From the NCBI GenBank assembly GCA_937901435.1, contig CALGTJ010000038.1, positions 1-5,926 of the forward strand: 5,926 nt of DNA. The letters run 5' to 3'. The stretch is from an uncultured Rhodobacter sp. (GTDB taxonomy: Bacteria > Pseudomonadota > Alphaproteobacteria > Rhodobacterales > Rhodobacteraceae). The number at the start of each line of letters is the position of its first letter. Within the stretch, counting starts at the first letter, position 1. Below, one piece after another: positions 1-5,707 of this stretch. The notes below the pieces were generated by a model that was not told where the DNA came from, searched no databases, and saw nothing but the letters and a program-made list of their open reading frames with translations. The position numbers were made by a program, and so were the translations under genes.

Positions 1-47
1 TCCCTCATTGATTCAGAGATCAACAAACCGCGCAAGAGGGGGTGAGT

Positions 48-59
48 AATTACTTATCG
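48..59 (+). repeat. 12-mer AATTACTTATCG, copy 1 (upstream of first unknown gene)
   Basis: The word AATTACTTATCG occurs here, 43 bases before the start codon at 103, and again at 924-935 in the gap before the second, related gene. Here it overlaps a perfect 10-base palindrome, AGTAATTACT (45-54), which the second copy lacks. A shared A/T-rich word in front of two related genes could be a regulator site or a remnant of the duplication that made them. It could also be chance in A/T-rich spacer DNA. The rest of 1-102 shows the ribosome binding site of the next gene but no convincing -35/-10 pair. Confidence 0.35.
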
Positions 60-102
60 CCGTATAGACCGTCTCTTGTGAGTGTTAAAAAGGAAGAGTG
101 TT

Positions 103-852
103 ATGTGTGCGGTCGCCCGAAAAATCGAAGCCACGCTGTTTTATCAGATCGACCCGTTGCTGGCCTTCAAACAGCTTGCCGACGATCTCGTCACAGCCTT
201 TGACAGCACGCCGGTGACCCTGCACCCCCGTCTGGTGACCCCCACGGAACTGGGGTGCATCATTGGCGGGCTGACCCTGACACTGCTGCGCCATCCGGAC
301 ATGGTGGCAACGCCGCCCCTGCCCCATGAGGCCAGCACCCAGACCCGCAGCACGGCCTTTACCCTGCGTATCAGCGGCCCCGAGGGCGCGGCCCAGACCT
401 CTACCCGATTGGCGCTGTGCTATGTGGCGGTGATGCAGGTTCTGAGCCGCGCGCGCGCGGACCGCATCCACTGGAGCTATACGAATGTGATCCATACAAG
501 GGACAGTTTTCTGCTGGAATCCTCTGGCCGGCACATGACGCCCAATGGCGTGCGCGCCTTGCCACGTGCCCGCACACTTGGGCCCACAAGGCAAGTGACC
601 GCCACATCCAAGGGCACAGACGCCAGTCAAAGTACCGGTCAAATCAATATCGCCCGCATCGGTCAAACCAACCTGTGCGCCCCGAAAGATCCCGCATCTC
701 TGGCCTCGAACGGCGACCACAGCACACCTTGCCGGATGTCGAAAACACAACCTATAGGCATGTCGACGCGAATTTATGAAAAGTGGCACAGCCCTGCACC
801 ATCGCAGGTTTCTGACCGGCTCAGCCAGTTCCTTGCCGGATTCCGCACATAA
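103..852 (+). CDS. Hypothetical protein, paralogue of the protein at 1124-1807
   Basis: A 249-residue protein of unknown function. I chose the ATG at 103 because AGGAAG (91-96) lies 6 bases before it; a GTG at 82 in the same frame has no such site. No signal peptide or clear membrane span is seen, so it is probably cytoplasmic. Residues 1-140 look like a compact domain with good host codon use. Residues 8-33 (E9, A10, L12, Y14, L19) and 82-136 (R82-S83, GPE at 92-94, W124, T132, D134, F136) line up with the protein encoded at 1124-1807, so the two appear to be distant paralogues. The W-x9-D-x-F stretch recalls the ends of some small DUF4261-like domains, but only weakly. From about residue 141 to 249 the protein is polar, rich in Ser, Thr, Gln and Pro, looks disordered, uses less biased codons and has no counterpart in the paralogue. 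An antisense open frame over the same DNA (885-85) lacks support. Confidence 0.75.
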   Translation: MCAVARKIEATLFYQIDPLLAFKQLADDLVTAFDSTPVTLHPRLVTPTELGCIIGGLTLTLLRHPDMVATPPLPHEASTQTRSTAFTLRISGPEGAAQTSTRLALCYVAVMQVLSRARADRIHWSYTNVIHTRDSFLLESSGRHMTPNGVRALPRARTLGPTRQVTATSKGTDASQSTGQINIARIGQTNLCAPKDPASLASNGDHSTPCRMSKTQPIGMSTRIYEKWHSPAPSQVSDRLSQFLAGFRT

Positions 853-880
853 TATCGCCGTCACCACGTTAAAACTGCAC

Positions 881-907
881 GCCAAGACTTTCCCTATGAG
901 TCTTGGC
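881..907 (+). terminator. Stem-loop after the first unknown gene, possible terminator
   Basis: GCCAAGACT (881-889) and AGTCTTGGC (899-907) form a perfect 9-bp stem with a 9-base loop, 28 bases after the stop codon at 852. An A/T-rich stretch follows but there is no clean run of T, so it is a weak intrinsic terminator or an mRNA 3'-end stabiliser. It suggests that the first and second unknown genes are separate transcription units. Confidence 0.45.
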
Positions 908-923
908 TAAAATAATTTAAAAC

Positions 924-935
924 AATTACTTATCG
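924..935 (+). repeat. 12-mer AATTACTTATCG, copy 2 (upstream of second unknown gene)
   Basis: This is an exact second copy of the word at 48-59, here 188 bases before the start codon at 1124 and just after the stem-loop at 881-907. Two TTGACA hexamers follow closely (941-946 and 965-970) and resemble -35 elements, but neither has a good -10 element at normal spacing. The wider gap 853-1123 is clearly richer in A/T than the genes and includes a run of eight A (1020-1027). Confidence 0.35.
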
Positions 936-1077
936 GCCAATTGACAGATGCCGAGACATCCGTTTTGACAAATCAGCACCTTAAAATTGTCCCCAGACAC
1001 TTTCAGATATCTCAAGCAGAAAAAAAACAACCCAGACGCGATACTTTCACGCCATCGCCGCATTCTTGCCATGGTAG

Positions 1078-1092
1078 TTAAGCAAACCTTAA
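1078..1092 (+). promoter_or_regulatory. CtrA-type binding box TTAA-N7-TTAA
   Basis: TTAA at 1078-1081 and TTAA at 1089-1092 are separated by exactly seven bases. This matches the full consensus for CtrA, the cell-cycle and motility response regulator of alphaproteobacteria. The box ends 31 bases before the start codon at 1124, a typical position for a promoter-proximal site. A TTGCCA hexamer (1066-1071) just upstream could be a -35 element, but no good -10 is visible. In Rhodobacterales CtrA controls flagella, gene transfer agents and signalling genes. That the gene at 1124 belongs to such a regulon is inference. Chance occurrence in this A/T-rich gap is possible. Confidence 0.5.
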
Positions 1093-1123
1093 CACACAAC
1101 TAAAACGGTTGAAGGATAAACCA

Positions 1124-1807
1124 ATGGACCCCAGAAGTCCGTCTTTCGAGGCAAACCTGCTTTATAAAACCGCAAGCCTCCCGGATCTCGACCTGCTGGT
1201 CGAGGACATCAGGGACAGTTTGGAAGAAAACGCCGTCATCCTGCTCTACGCGGAAAAGGTGGACGGAGTGTTTACGCTTTTGACCTGCGACACGATGCAG
1301 ATCCTTTTGGCCTTCACCGATGTCGCCATCCCGGCAGAGCATTTTCTGGACGCCCAGCGCCCCGCCGCCGCCTCGATCAGCGAGACAGAGATGCTGGGCA
1401 AACTGACCGCCCATCGCTCTAGTGTGACGGTTCTGGTGGTGGACCACGAAATCGACGGCCCAGAGCCAAGCCAGTGGCACGACACGCAAAAGCGCACAAT
1501 ATGCTGGGATATCGCGGCCTGTATTGCACAGCACGCCGCGCCACAGCTTGTCTTCTGGTGTGACGGTGACACGCTGTATACCCATGACGAATTCGAGAGG
1601 GCCTGCACGTACAAGGCCAGCCGCGCGACACATCTCGTTTCTGACGTCAGACTTTTGACCGCCGTCACAGGAGAAGAAATGCAGACGATTGCGGGGACGA
1701 CCACAGGGACGACCACAGAGGCAGCTTTGGGGGCAACTTTGGGGCGATTTGCGGACGAGCCGATGATCACTCAGGCCACAATGGACTGGATTGACCACCA
1801 GATCTAA
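1124..1807 (+). CDS. Hypothetical protein, paralogue of the protein at 103-852
   Basis: A 227-residue acidic protein of unknown function, without signal peptide or membrane span and probably cytoplasmic. The ATG at 1124 is preferred because GAAGGA (1111-1116) lies 7 bases upstream; the in-frame TTG at 1109 would put the ribosome site inside the gene. Residues 8-33 (E9, A10, L12, Y14) and 98-157 (R98-S99, GPE at 112-114, W145, T153, D155, F157) align with the gene at 103-852. The DGPEPSQWHDTQKR segment and the W-x9-D-x-F stretch are its most distinctive parts. Residues 191-207 are a short repetitive tail, (GTTT)2-E-AALG-ATLG, created by 12-bp DNA duplications. A CtrA-type box lies just upstream, so expression may follow the CtrA regulon. 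No catalytic motif is recognised. Confidence 0.8.
   Translation: MDPRSPSFEANLLYKTASLPDLDLLVEDIRDSLEENAVILLYAEKVDGVFTLLTCDTMQILLAFTDVAIPAEHFLDAQRPAAASISETEMLGKLTAHRSSVTVLVVDHEIDGPEPSQWHDTQKRTICWDIAACIAQHAAPQLVFWCDGDTLYTHDEFERACTYKASRATHLVSDVRLLTAVTGEEMQTIAGTTTGTTTEAALGATLGRFADEPMITQATMDWIDHQI
1694..1744 (+). repeat. Two adjacent 12-bp tandem duplications inside a gene
   Basis: GGGACGACCACA occurs twice head to tail (1694-1705, 1706-1717). After one codon, GCAGCTTTGGGG (1721-1732) is followed by GCAACTTTGGGG (1733-1744), with one mismatch. Both periods are 12, so the reading frame is kept and the protein gains GTTT-GTTT-E-AALG-ATLG (residues 191-207). This looks like replication slippage in a tolerant linker and may vary between strains. 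Confidence 0.85.
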
Positions 1808-1867
1808 GAGGCCCGAGAGATTTACCAACCTCCCAGTGACGCTGCGGGCGCATTGACGATAGACACC

Positions 1868-2026
1868 GTGAGAACCGTCTCGCTGCCCGCGATCCTCGCC
1901 AAACAGCTAAGCCGCCTGCACGGGCGCGAACGCAGCTATCGCGGCCTGCGCTCTGCGGCGATGGTCTGTGTGGCCGCCGCCATCTGCTTTGGCGGTCTGG
2001 CAACAGCACCGACCATGTTTTACTAA
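1868..2026 (+). CDS. Possible small protein with a hydrophobic C-terminal segment
   Basis: A 52-codon open frame from GTG at 1868 to TAA at 2024. An in-frame TTG at 1853 would give 57 residues. Codon use is strongly G/C-biased at third positions (CTG, GCC, CGC, GTC), as in the confident genes, which argues that it is coding. The N-terminal half is basic, with LAKQLSRLHGRERSYRGLR around residues 10-28. Residues 29-47 are hydrophobic (AAMVCVAAAICFGGLAT) and could be a single membrane segment. No good ribosome binding site precedes either start, and the frame is the same as that of the gene ending at 1807, with only one stop between them. It may be a real small membrane protein, or an extension cut off from the upstream gene. 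Family not recognised. Confidence 0.42.
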   Translation: MRTVSLPAILAKQLSRLHGRERSYRGLRSAAMVCVAAAICFGGLATAPTMFY

Positions 2027-2027
2027 A

Positions 2028-2044
2028 GCGTTTGCGAAAAACGC
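2028..2044. terminator. Short stem-loop at the end of the plus-strand genes
   Basis: GCGTTT (2028-2033) and AAACGC (2039-2044) pair with a 5-base loop, one base after the stop codon at 2026. No T run follows, so termination activity is uncertain. Its place in a convergent gap favours a transcript end. Confidence 0.35.
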
Positions 2045-2076
2045 GATACAGCGTCCGGGGACACCCGCAAGACATC

Positions 2077-2130
2077 ATGCATCGCCTATGCCGTAAGGCC
2101 GCAAGACAGGCCAAGATATTGGCGTTGCAT
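2077..2130. repeat. Imperfect inverted repeat in the convergent gap
   Basis: ATGCATCGCC (2077-2086) is complementary at 9 of 10 positions to GGCGTTGCAT (2121-2130). Inside lie smaller complementary pieces: GGCC at 2097-2100 and 2109-2112, and GCCAA/TTGGC at 2110-2123. A branched RNA structure could form on either strand. It could act as a bidirectional transcript end between the plus-strand genes and the minus-strand demethylase gene, or be a small RNA element. No function can be assigned. Confidence 0.35.
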
Positions 2131-2154
2131 GATTTTGAAAACGTGACACCGAAA

Positions 2155-2206
2155 AGGTCAGGCGCGCAGGTCAGGGGTCAAGGCCAGGCATCAAGGTCAG
2201 GCGTCA
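2155..2206. repeat. Four-unit 13-bp tandem repeat ending at the demethylase stop codon
   Basis: Four units start at 2155, 2168, 2181 and 2194, each beginning AGGTCAGG (the third reads AGGCCAGG). Units 2-4 end in TCA; unit 1 ends in CGC. The TCA of the last unit is, on the minus strand, the TGA stop codon of the gene at 2204-3007. Because 13 is not a multiple of three, the TGA copies at 2206, 2193 and 2180 fall in all three minus-strand frames. Copy number may vary between strains. The origin is probably slippage. Confidence 0.85.
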
Positions 2207-3007
2207 GGCCCCGCCCGCATGATCCGCCAGATAGGTGACCAGCGCCGCCTCGTCCACTACCGAGAGCGCTGCGCGGTCCACGATGGTTGTGTGGATCGAA
2301 AACACCACCGCACCAGAGCGCGGCAGACGCAGCAGGCATTGTCGCTCCGTGCGCACATAATCCGCACTTAGCCCCGGCTGCACCCGGCGCGCGTTTTCAC
2401 GGCGCGGCTGATGCAAAGCCGGATCGACATAGGTCAGGCAATTGGCCCGCACCAGCGGCTGCCCGACCCGCACCGCATCAAACAGGCGCTGGACCCGCGC
2501 GGCAAGCGTACCCTGATATTGTGCCACAGGTTTGTGGATGCGCGTCAGCGGATGACCGATCTTTTCATCCAGAGACCAGCTTGCCGGAAAGCACAGCACC
2601 GCAGCATATAGCGCATGTTCCGCGCCCTGTTGGAGATGAATGCACAGATCTTCCTGCACCAGACGCCCCGCGCTTAACAACGTCAGATCTGCGTCCAGCG
2701 GCACCGTCACGCCATCCGGGCGGGTCACAGCCCCCGCGGACACCACGTAGCCCGCCTGTCGGCTAACCCAATCCACCACCATCGCCAGCAGTTCCTGCAC
2801 CGCCTGTTCCGCCTGAGGCATGACACGATAGACCGCCTGAGTGTGATTGCGCAACAAATCATCGCGCAGGGCCATCTGTGCCGCAAAGGCGTCATCCACA
2901 CGCAGCCAGTCATCAGGCGCAATCGGGCTGATCCCCGGCAAGCGTGTGCCCGCAGGCAAGGCCCATGGCGGGTCCATCAGGCGCGATTGCAGGATCGGAC
3001 CAGCCAT
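2204..3007 (-). CDS. DUF3445 / heme-dependent oxidative N-demethylase family protein
   Basis: A 267-residue protein of the DUF3445 family, whose characterised member (HODM) is a PAS-fold heme enzyme that oxidatively demethylates dimethylamine; in marine bacteria a relative is part of dimethylamine monooxygenase. Family signatures: LVQEDLCIH (116-124), CFPASWSLDEKIGHPLTRIH (139-158), R187-A-N-C, and the C-terminal RTERQCLLRLPRSG (219-232) followed by AVVFSIHTT. Length suits the family's core domain. The start is the ATG at 3007, two bases after the stop of the methyltransferase gene, so the two are translationally coupled; an upstream in-frame start near 3079 would overlap that gene deeply. 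No flavodoxin/ferredoxin reductase or other partner subunit is seen nearby, so electrons would have to come from elsewhere. The true substrate, a methylated amine or something else, is not known. No signal peptide: cytoplasmic. Confidence 0.87.
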   Translation of the reverse strand: MAGPILQSRLMDPPWALPAGTRLPGISPIAPDDWLRVDDAFAAQMALRDDLLRNHTQAVYRVMPQAEQAVQELLAMVVDWVSRQAGYVVSAGAVTRPDGVTVPLDADLTLLSAGRLVQEDLCIHLQQGAEHALYAAVLCFPASWSLDEKIGHPLTRIHKPVAQYQGTLAARVQRLFDAVRVGQPLVRANCLTYVDPALHQPRRENARRVQPGLSADYVRTERQCLLRLPRSGAVVFSIHTTIVDRAALSVVDEAALVTYLADHAGGA

Positions 3008-3009
3008 AG

Positions 3010-4215
3010 TCACGCTCTCAACACGGTTGAATAGTGCAATTGTCCGTAACCGGTCAGCGCCCGTTCCGCCGCCTCCCAAACCGTGTTGAAGGCGATCGGA
3101 TCCAGCCGGCAGAGCGCCCGGATCGCCGCCACATCCCGCCGCCCGTCGATCCGGGCAATCAGGGGCGCGGCGGCCTTGGGGATCGCCAGCGTCACCTTGC
3201 TGCCCCCCACGGTCAGGCGCAGCCCACCCTTTTGCGCCACCGCCTGCGCCAGCCGCCGTGGGTCAATGGCGCGCAGATGCGGGATGGCGTTTGGCTTGCC
3301 CAGAGGGGGGGCGATGCGCGCGCCCTTTGGCACCGCATAGGCGATATGGGTCTTGAAGGTGCCGCGCAGGTTCTCAGCGATGGCCATGGTCTCGGAGGCG
3401 CTTAGCTCTTTGGGTATCGTGACGCCCTGTGGCAGCAAGGCTTTGAGATCATACATCGCCGGTTCCGGCACCCCGGCCAGTTCCAGCCCAGCGCCGGCAA
3501 GAGCCCCCAGCAAGTCAGGGACAGAAAACGCCCGGTCAGAGCTGTGCAGCAGCAGGTCGTAAAATCCCGCATCGCTGGCCTTGTGATCGACCAGATGGGG
3601 GTTGGACTTGAACGGATGCCCCTCTGGGATCGCGTCGAAAACGGCCTTGGCGGCGGTCAGTTTGGCCTCTGGGTCCAGCCCGGCCAGCAATGCCCCAAAG
3701 CCCGCCTGCAACGGGTAGACGCCAGAGCGACCCAAAGGCGCATAGACCATCAGACCGATCCCGCCACCGGGGGCCAAAGCGCCAGAGAGCGCGTCAAAGC
3801 CAGCCTGCGGGTCCGCCAGATGATGCAGCACGCCGCAGCAGTCGATGTAGTCGAAAGGGCCAAGGGTCCCCGCGTCCAGAAGGCTGCCGGTGACAAAACG
3901 GATCCCGCTCAGCCCCCGCACCCGCGCACGGTCTTGCGCGACGGCGCGCGCGGCCTCTGACATGTCCAGATAGGTGATCGCATAGGGCCGCCCCGCGTCG
4001 CTCAACCGCTGGGCCAGCTGGATCAGCCCGTCCCCCGTGCCACCCCCCGCCACCAAAGCGCGCAAGGGCTGCGACCAGTCGCGCGCGCCGCCCCACAGCC
4101 AGTGATCCATCTCTTGCGGCCAACTGGGCGAGCCGGTGATCAGCCGCTTGGCCTCGTCGCGCGGATCACGCTCTGGGTAGGGATAGACCTCGTATTGGGC
4201 CTGCATCTCGTCCAT
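3010..4215 (-). CDS. Class I SAM-dependent methyltransferase with C-terminal winged-helix-like domain
   Basis: A 401-residue cytoplasmic methyltransferase. After an N-terminal YPYPERDPRDE motif (11-21) comes a Rossmann domain: SAM-binding motif I VAGGGTGDG (55-63), acidic D84 ending strand 2 (YLDMS), GSLLD (110-114) and IDCCGVLHHLADP (124-136). A middle region with YDLLLHSSDRAFSV (219-232) is typical of this subgroup. The C-terminal ~85 residues, with LIARIDGRRDVAAI (352-365), resemble a PqqD-like or winged-helix peptide-recognition module, so the substrate could be a protein or peptide; this is inference. The start is the ATG at 4215, with GGGGAG 9 bases before it; a TTG at 4224 lies directly against that site, and an ATG at 4206 is too far. 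It leads a two-gene unit with the N-demethylase-type gene and is divergent from dddP. Exact substrate unknown. Confidence 0.85.
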   Translation of the reverse strand: MDEMQAQYEVYPYPERDPRDEAKRLITGSPSWPQEMDHWLWGGARDWSQPLRALVAGGGTGDGLIQLAQRLSDAGRPYAITYLDMSEAARAVAQDRARVRGLSGIRFVTGSLLDAGTLGPFDYIDCCGVLHHLADPQAGFDALSGALAPGGGIGLMVYAPLGRSGVYPLQAGFGALLAGLDPEAKLTAAKAVFDAIPEGHPFKSNPHLVDHKASDAGFYDLLLHSSDRAFSVPDLLGALAGAGLELAGVPEPAMYDLKALLPQGVTIPKELSASETMAIAENLRGTFKTHIAYAVPKGARIAPPLGKPNAIPHLRAIDPRRLAQAVAQKGGLRLTVGGSKVTLAIPKAAAPLIARIDGRRDVAAIRALCRLDPIAFNTVWEAAERALTGYGQLHYSTVLRA

Positions 4216-4336
4216 CTCAACCAACTCCCCTGCCCTGTTCGCGACCCGGCCAAAATCCGACGCAGTCTGGTGTCGGTATCTGACCCGACAGGCTGCCGTT
4301 TCCGAATACCATCCCTCTCATCCGAAAGGGAAGCCA
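4216..4336. promoter_or_regulatory. Divergent promoter region between dddP and the methyltransferase gene, with inverted repeat
   Basis: These 121 bases must hold the start signals for both directions. TGTCGG (4271-4276) and CCGACA (4285-4290) form a 6-bp-arm inverted repeat with an 8-base spacer near the middle, a plausible operator for a dimeric regulator acting on both units. Ribosome sites are AAGGGA (4326-4331) for dddP and GGGGAG (minus strand, 4230-4225) for the methyltransferase. No convincing -35/-10 pair is seen, and no regulator gene lies in the window. Confidence 0.5.
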
Positions 4337-5674
4337 ATGAACCTGCATCACCGCGACACCCGCAAGATTGATCCGACACGGGGGGCGACGCTGGGCGATG
4401 GCAGCCCGAACGACAGCGACCGGATCGAGATCGGCCCGCCCCTGCTTGCCCTGCGTGAATGGGACGCGGCGGGGCTGGAGCTGCCCAATCTTGAGGCGAT
4501 GCGCCTTTACCGCTGGAACCGGCTGGTGACGGGCATTCAGGCCCGCGATTATGGCGCGCTGGTGGTGTTTGACCCGCTCAACATTCGCTATGCCACCGAC
4601 AGCACAAATATGCAGTTGTGGAACACCCATAACCCGTTCCGCGCGCTGATCGTTTGCGCCGATGGCTATATGGTGATCTGGGATTACAAGAACTCGCCGT
4701 TCCTGAGCACCTTCAACCCGCTGGTGCGAGAGCAACGCTCTGGCGCGGATTTCTTTTACTTTGACCGGGGCGACATGGCCCATGTGGCAGCCGATACCTG
4801 GGCGGGCGAAGTGGCGGATCTGGTGCGCGAACATGGCGGTGGCAACATGCGTCTTGGGGTGGACAAGATCATGCTGCACGGGCTGCGCGCGCTGGAAAAG
4901 CAGGGCTTTGAGGTGCATGAGGGCGAGGAACTGACCGAAAAGGCGCGGTGCATAAAAGGCGCGGACGAGATCAAGGCGATGCGCTGTGCCTCTCATGCCT
5001 GCGAGACAGCGGTCAAGGCGATGGAGGATTTTGCCCGCGCGTTTGGCCCTACCGGCGAGGTCAGCGAGGATGACATCTGGGCGGTCTTGCACGCCGAGAA
5101 CATCAAGCGCGGTGGGGAATGGATCGAAACGCGCCTGCTGACGACGGGGCAGCGCACGAACCCGTGGTTTCAGGAATGCGGCCCCCGGCGGATGCAGAAT
5201 AACGAAATCCTCGCCTTTGATACGGATCTGATTGGCTCTTACGGGATCTGCATCGACATCTCGCGCACTTGGTGGATCGGAAATCTTGCGCCCCGCCCTG
5301 ACATGATCGCCACCATGCAACACGCCCACGAGCATATCATGACCAATATGGAAATGCTCAAACCCGGCGTGGCGTTGCGCGATCTGACCTTTCAGGGCCA
5401 CAAGCTGCACGACAATCTCATGAAGAAGAAATATGGCTGCATGATGCACGGCGTAGGGCTCTGCGATGAATGGCCTCTGATCTGCTACCCGGATAAATTC
5501 GTCGAAGGCGCGTTTGACTACGAGCTTGAAGCAGGAATGGTCCTGTGTGTCGAGGTCCTGGCCAGCCCCGAGGGCAGCGATTTTTCGATCAAGCTGGAAG
5601 ATCAGGTGCTGGTCACAGAGGACGGGTTCGAGAACCTGACGCAGTACCCTTTTGATGCCGCGTTGATGGGCTAA
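4337..5674 (+). CDS. dddP: Dimethylsulfoniopropionate lyase DddP
   Basis: A 445-residue cytoplasmic metalloenzyme of the M24 (pita-bread) peptidase fold that cleaves dimethylsulfoniopropionate (DMSP) to dimethyl sulfide, acrylate and a proton rather than cutting peptides. The N-terminal creatinase-like domain covers about 1-200 and the catalytic domain 205-445. As I recall the characterised Ruegeria and Roseobacter DddP structures, the metal ligands are D295, D297, D307, H371, E406 and E421; all six are present at exactly these numbers (FDTD, CIDIS, MMHG, CVEV, LEDQ). W95, Y366 and the proposed catalytic base D377 (GLCDEW) are also present. Length is full for the family. ATG at 4337 has AAGGGA 5 bases upstream. 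It is transcribed alone on the plus strand, divergent from a methyltransferase/N-demethylase pair; a palindrome follows at 5708. No DMSP transporter or acrylate-use gene is in view. Confidence 0.96.
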   Translation: MNLHHRDTRKIDPTRGATLGDGSPNDSDRIEIGPPLLALREWDAAGLELPNLEAMRLYRWNRLVTGIQARDYGALVVFDPLNIRYATDSTNMQLWNTHNPFRALIVCADGYMVIWDYKNSPFLSTFNPLVREQRSGADFFYFDRGDMAHVAADTWAGEVADLVREHGGGNMRLGVDKIMLHGLRALEKQGFEVHEGEELTEKARCIKGADEIKAMRCASHACETAVKAMEDFARAFGPTGEVSEDDIWAVLHAENIKRGGEWIETRLLTTGQRTNPWFQECGPRRMQNNEILAFDTDLIGSYGICIDISRTWWIGNLAPRPDMIATMQHAHEHIMTNMEMLKPGVALRDLTFQGHKLHDNLMKKKYGCMMHGVGLCDEWPLICYPDKFVEGAFDYELEAGMVLCVEVLASPEGSDFSIKLEDQVLVTEDGFENLTQYPFDAALMG

Positions 5675-5707
5675 AGAAAAAGGCCGAAGCTGATCCCCGG
5701 CGCAACC

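Noticed and set aside
1..45. Open frame from the left edge to TGA at 43-45 (14 codons, ending NKPRKRG), a possible tail of an upstream gene
   Set aside because: Too short to judge; a second frame is also open to 49 and no family can be recognised.
447..460. Alternating CG tract, palindromic over 14 bases
   Set aside because: Explained by Ser-Arg-Ala-Arg-Ala codons in a G/C-rich gene.
85..885. Long antisense open frame of 266 codons over the first unknown gene
   Set aside because: No ribosome site; rich in Cys, His and Arg as expected of a shadow of G/C-rich coding DNA. The plus-strand frame has a good ribosome site and proper third-position bias.
941..970. Two TTGACA hexamers (941-946, 965-970) as -35 promoter elements
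   Set aside because: Neither has a recognisable -10 element at 16-18 bases, and both lie far from the start codon at 1124.
1071..1103. Ten-residue leader-like open frame (ATG to TAA) across the CtrA-type box
   Set aside because: No ribosome site, and no regulatory codon run or attenuator structure after it.
1100..1828. Antisense open frame of 242 codons over the second unknown gene
   Set aside because: Shadow frame: no ribosome site and unnatural composition. The plus strand carries the ribosome site and the alignable domain.
2032..2238. Plus-strand open frame of 68 codons in the convergent gap
   Set aside because: Starts with TTG without a ribosome site, is very basic, runs through the tandem repeat and overlaps the end of the demethylase gene.
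3305..3311. Run of seven G inside the methyltransferase gene, a possible slippage site
   Set aside because: The reading frame is intact across it and such runs are ordinary in G/C-rich genes.
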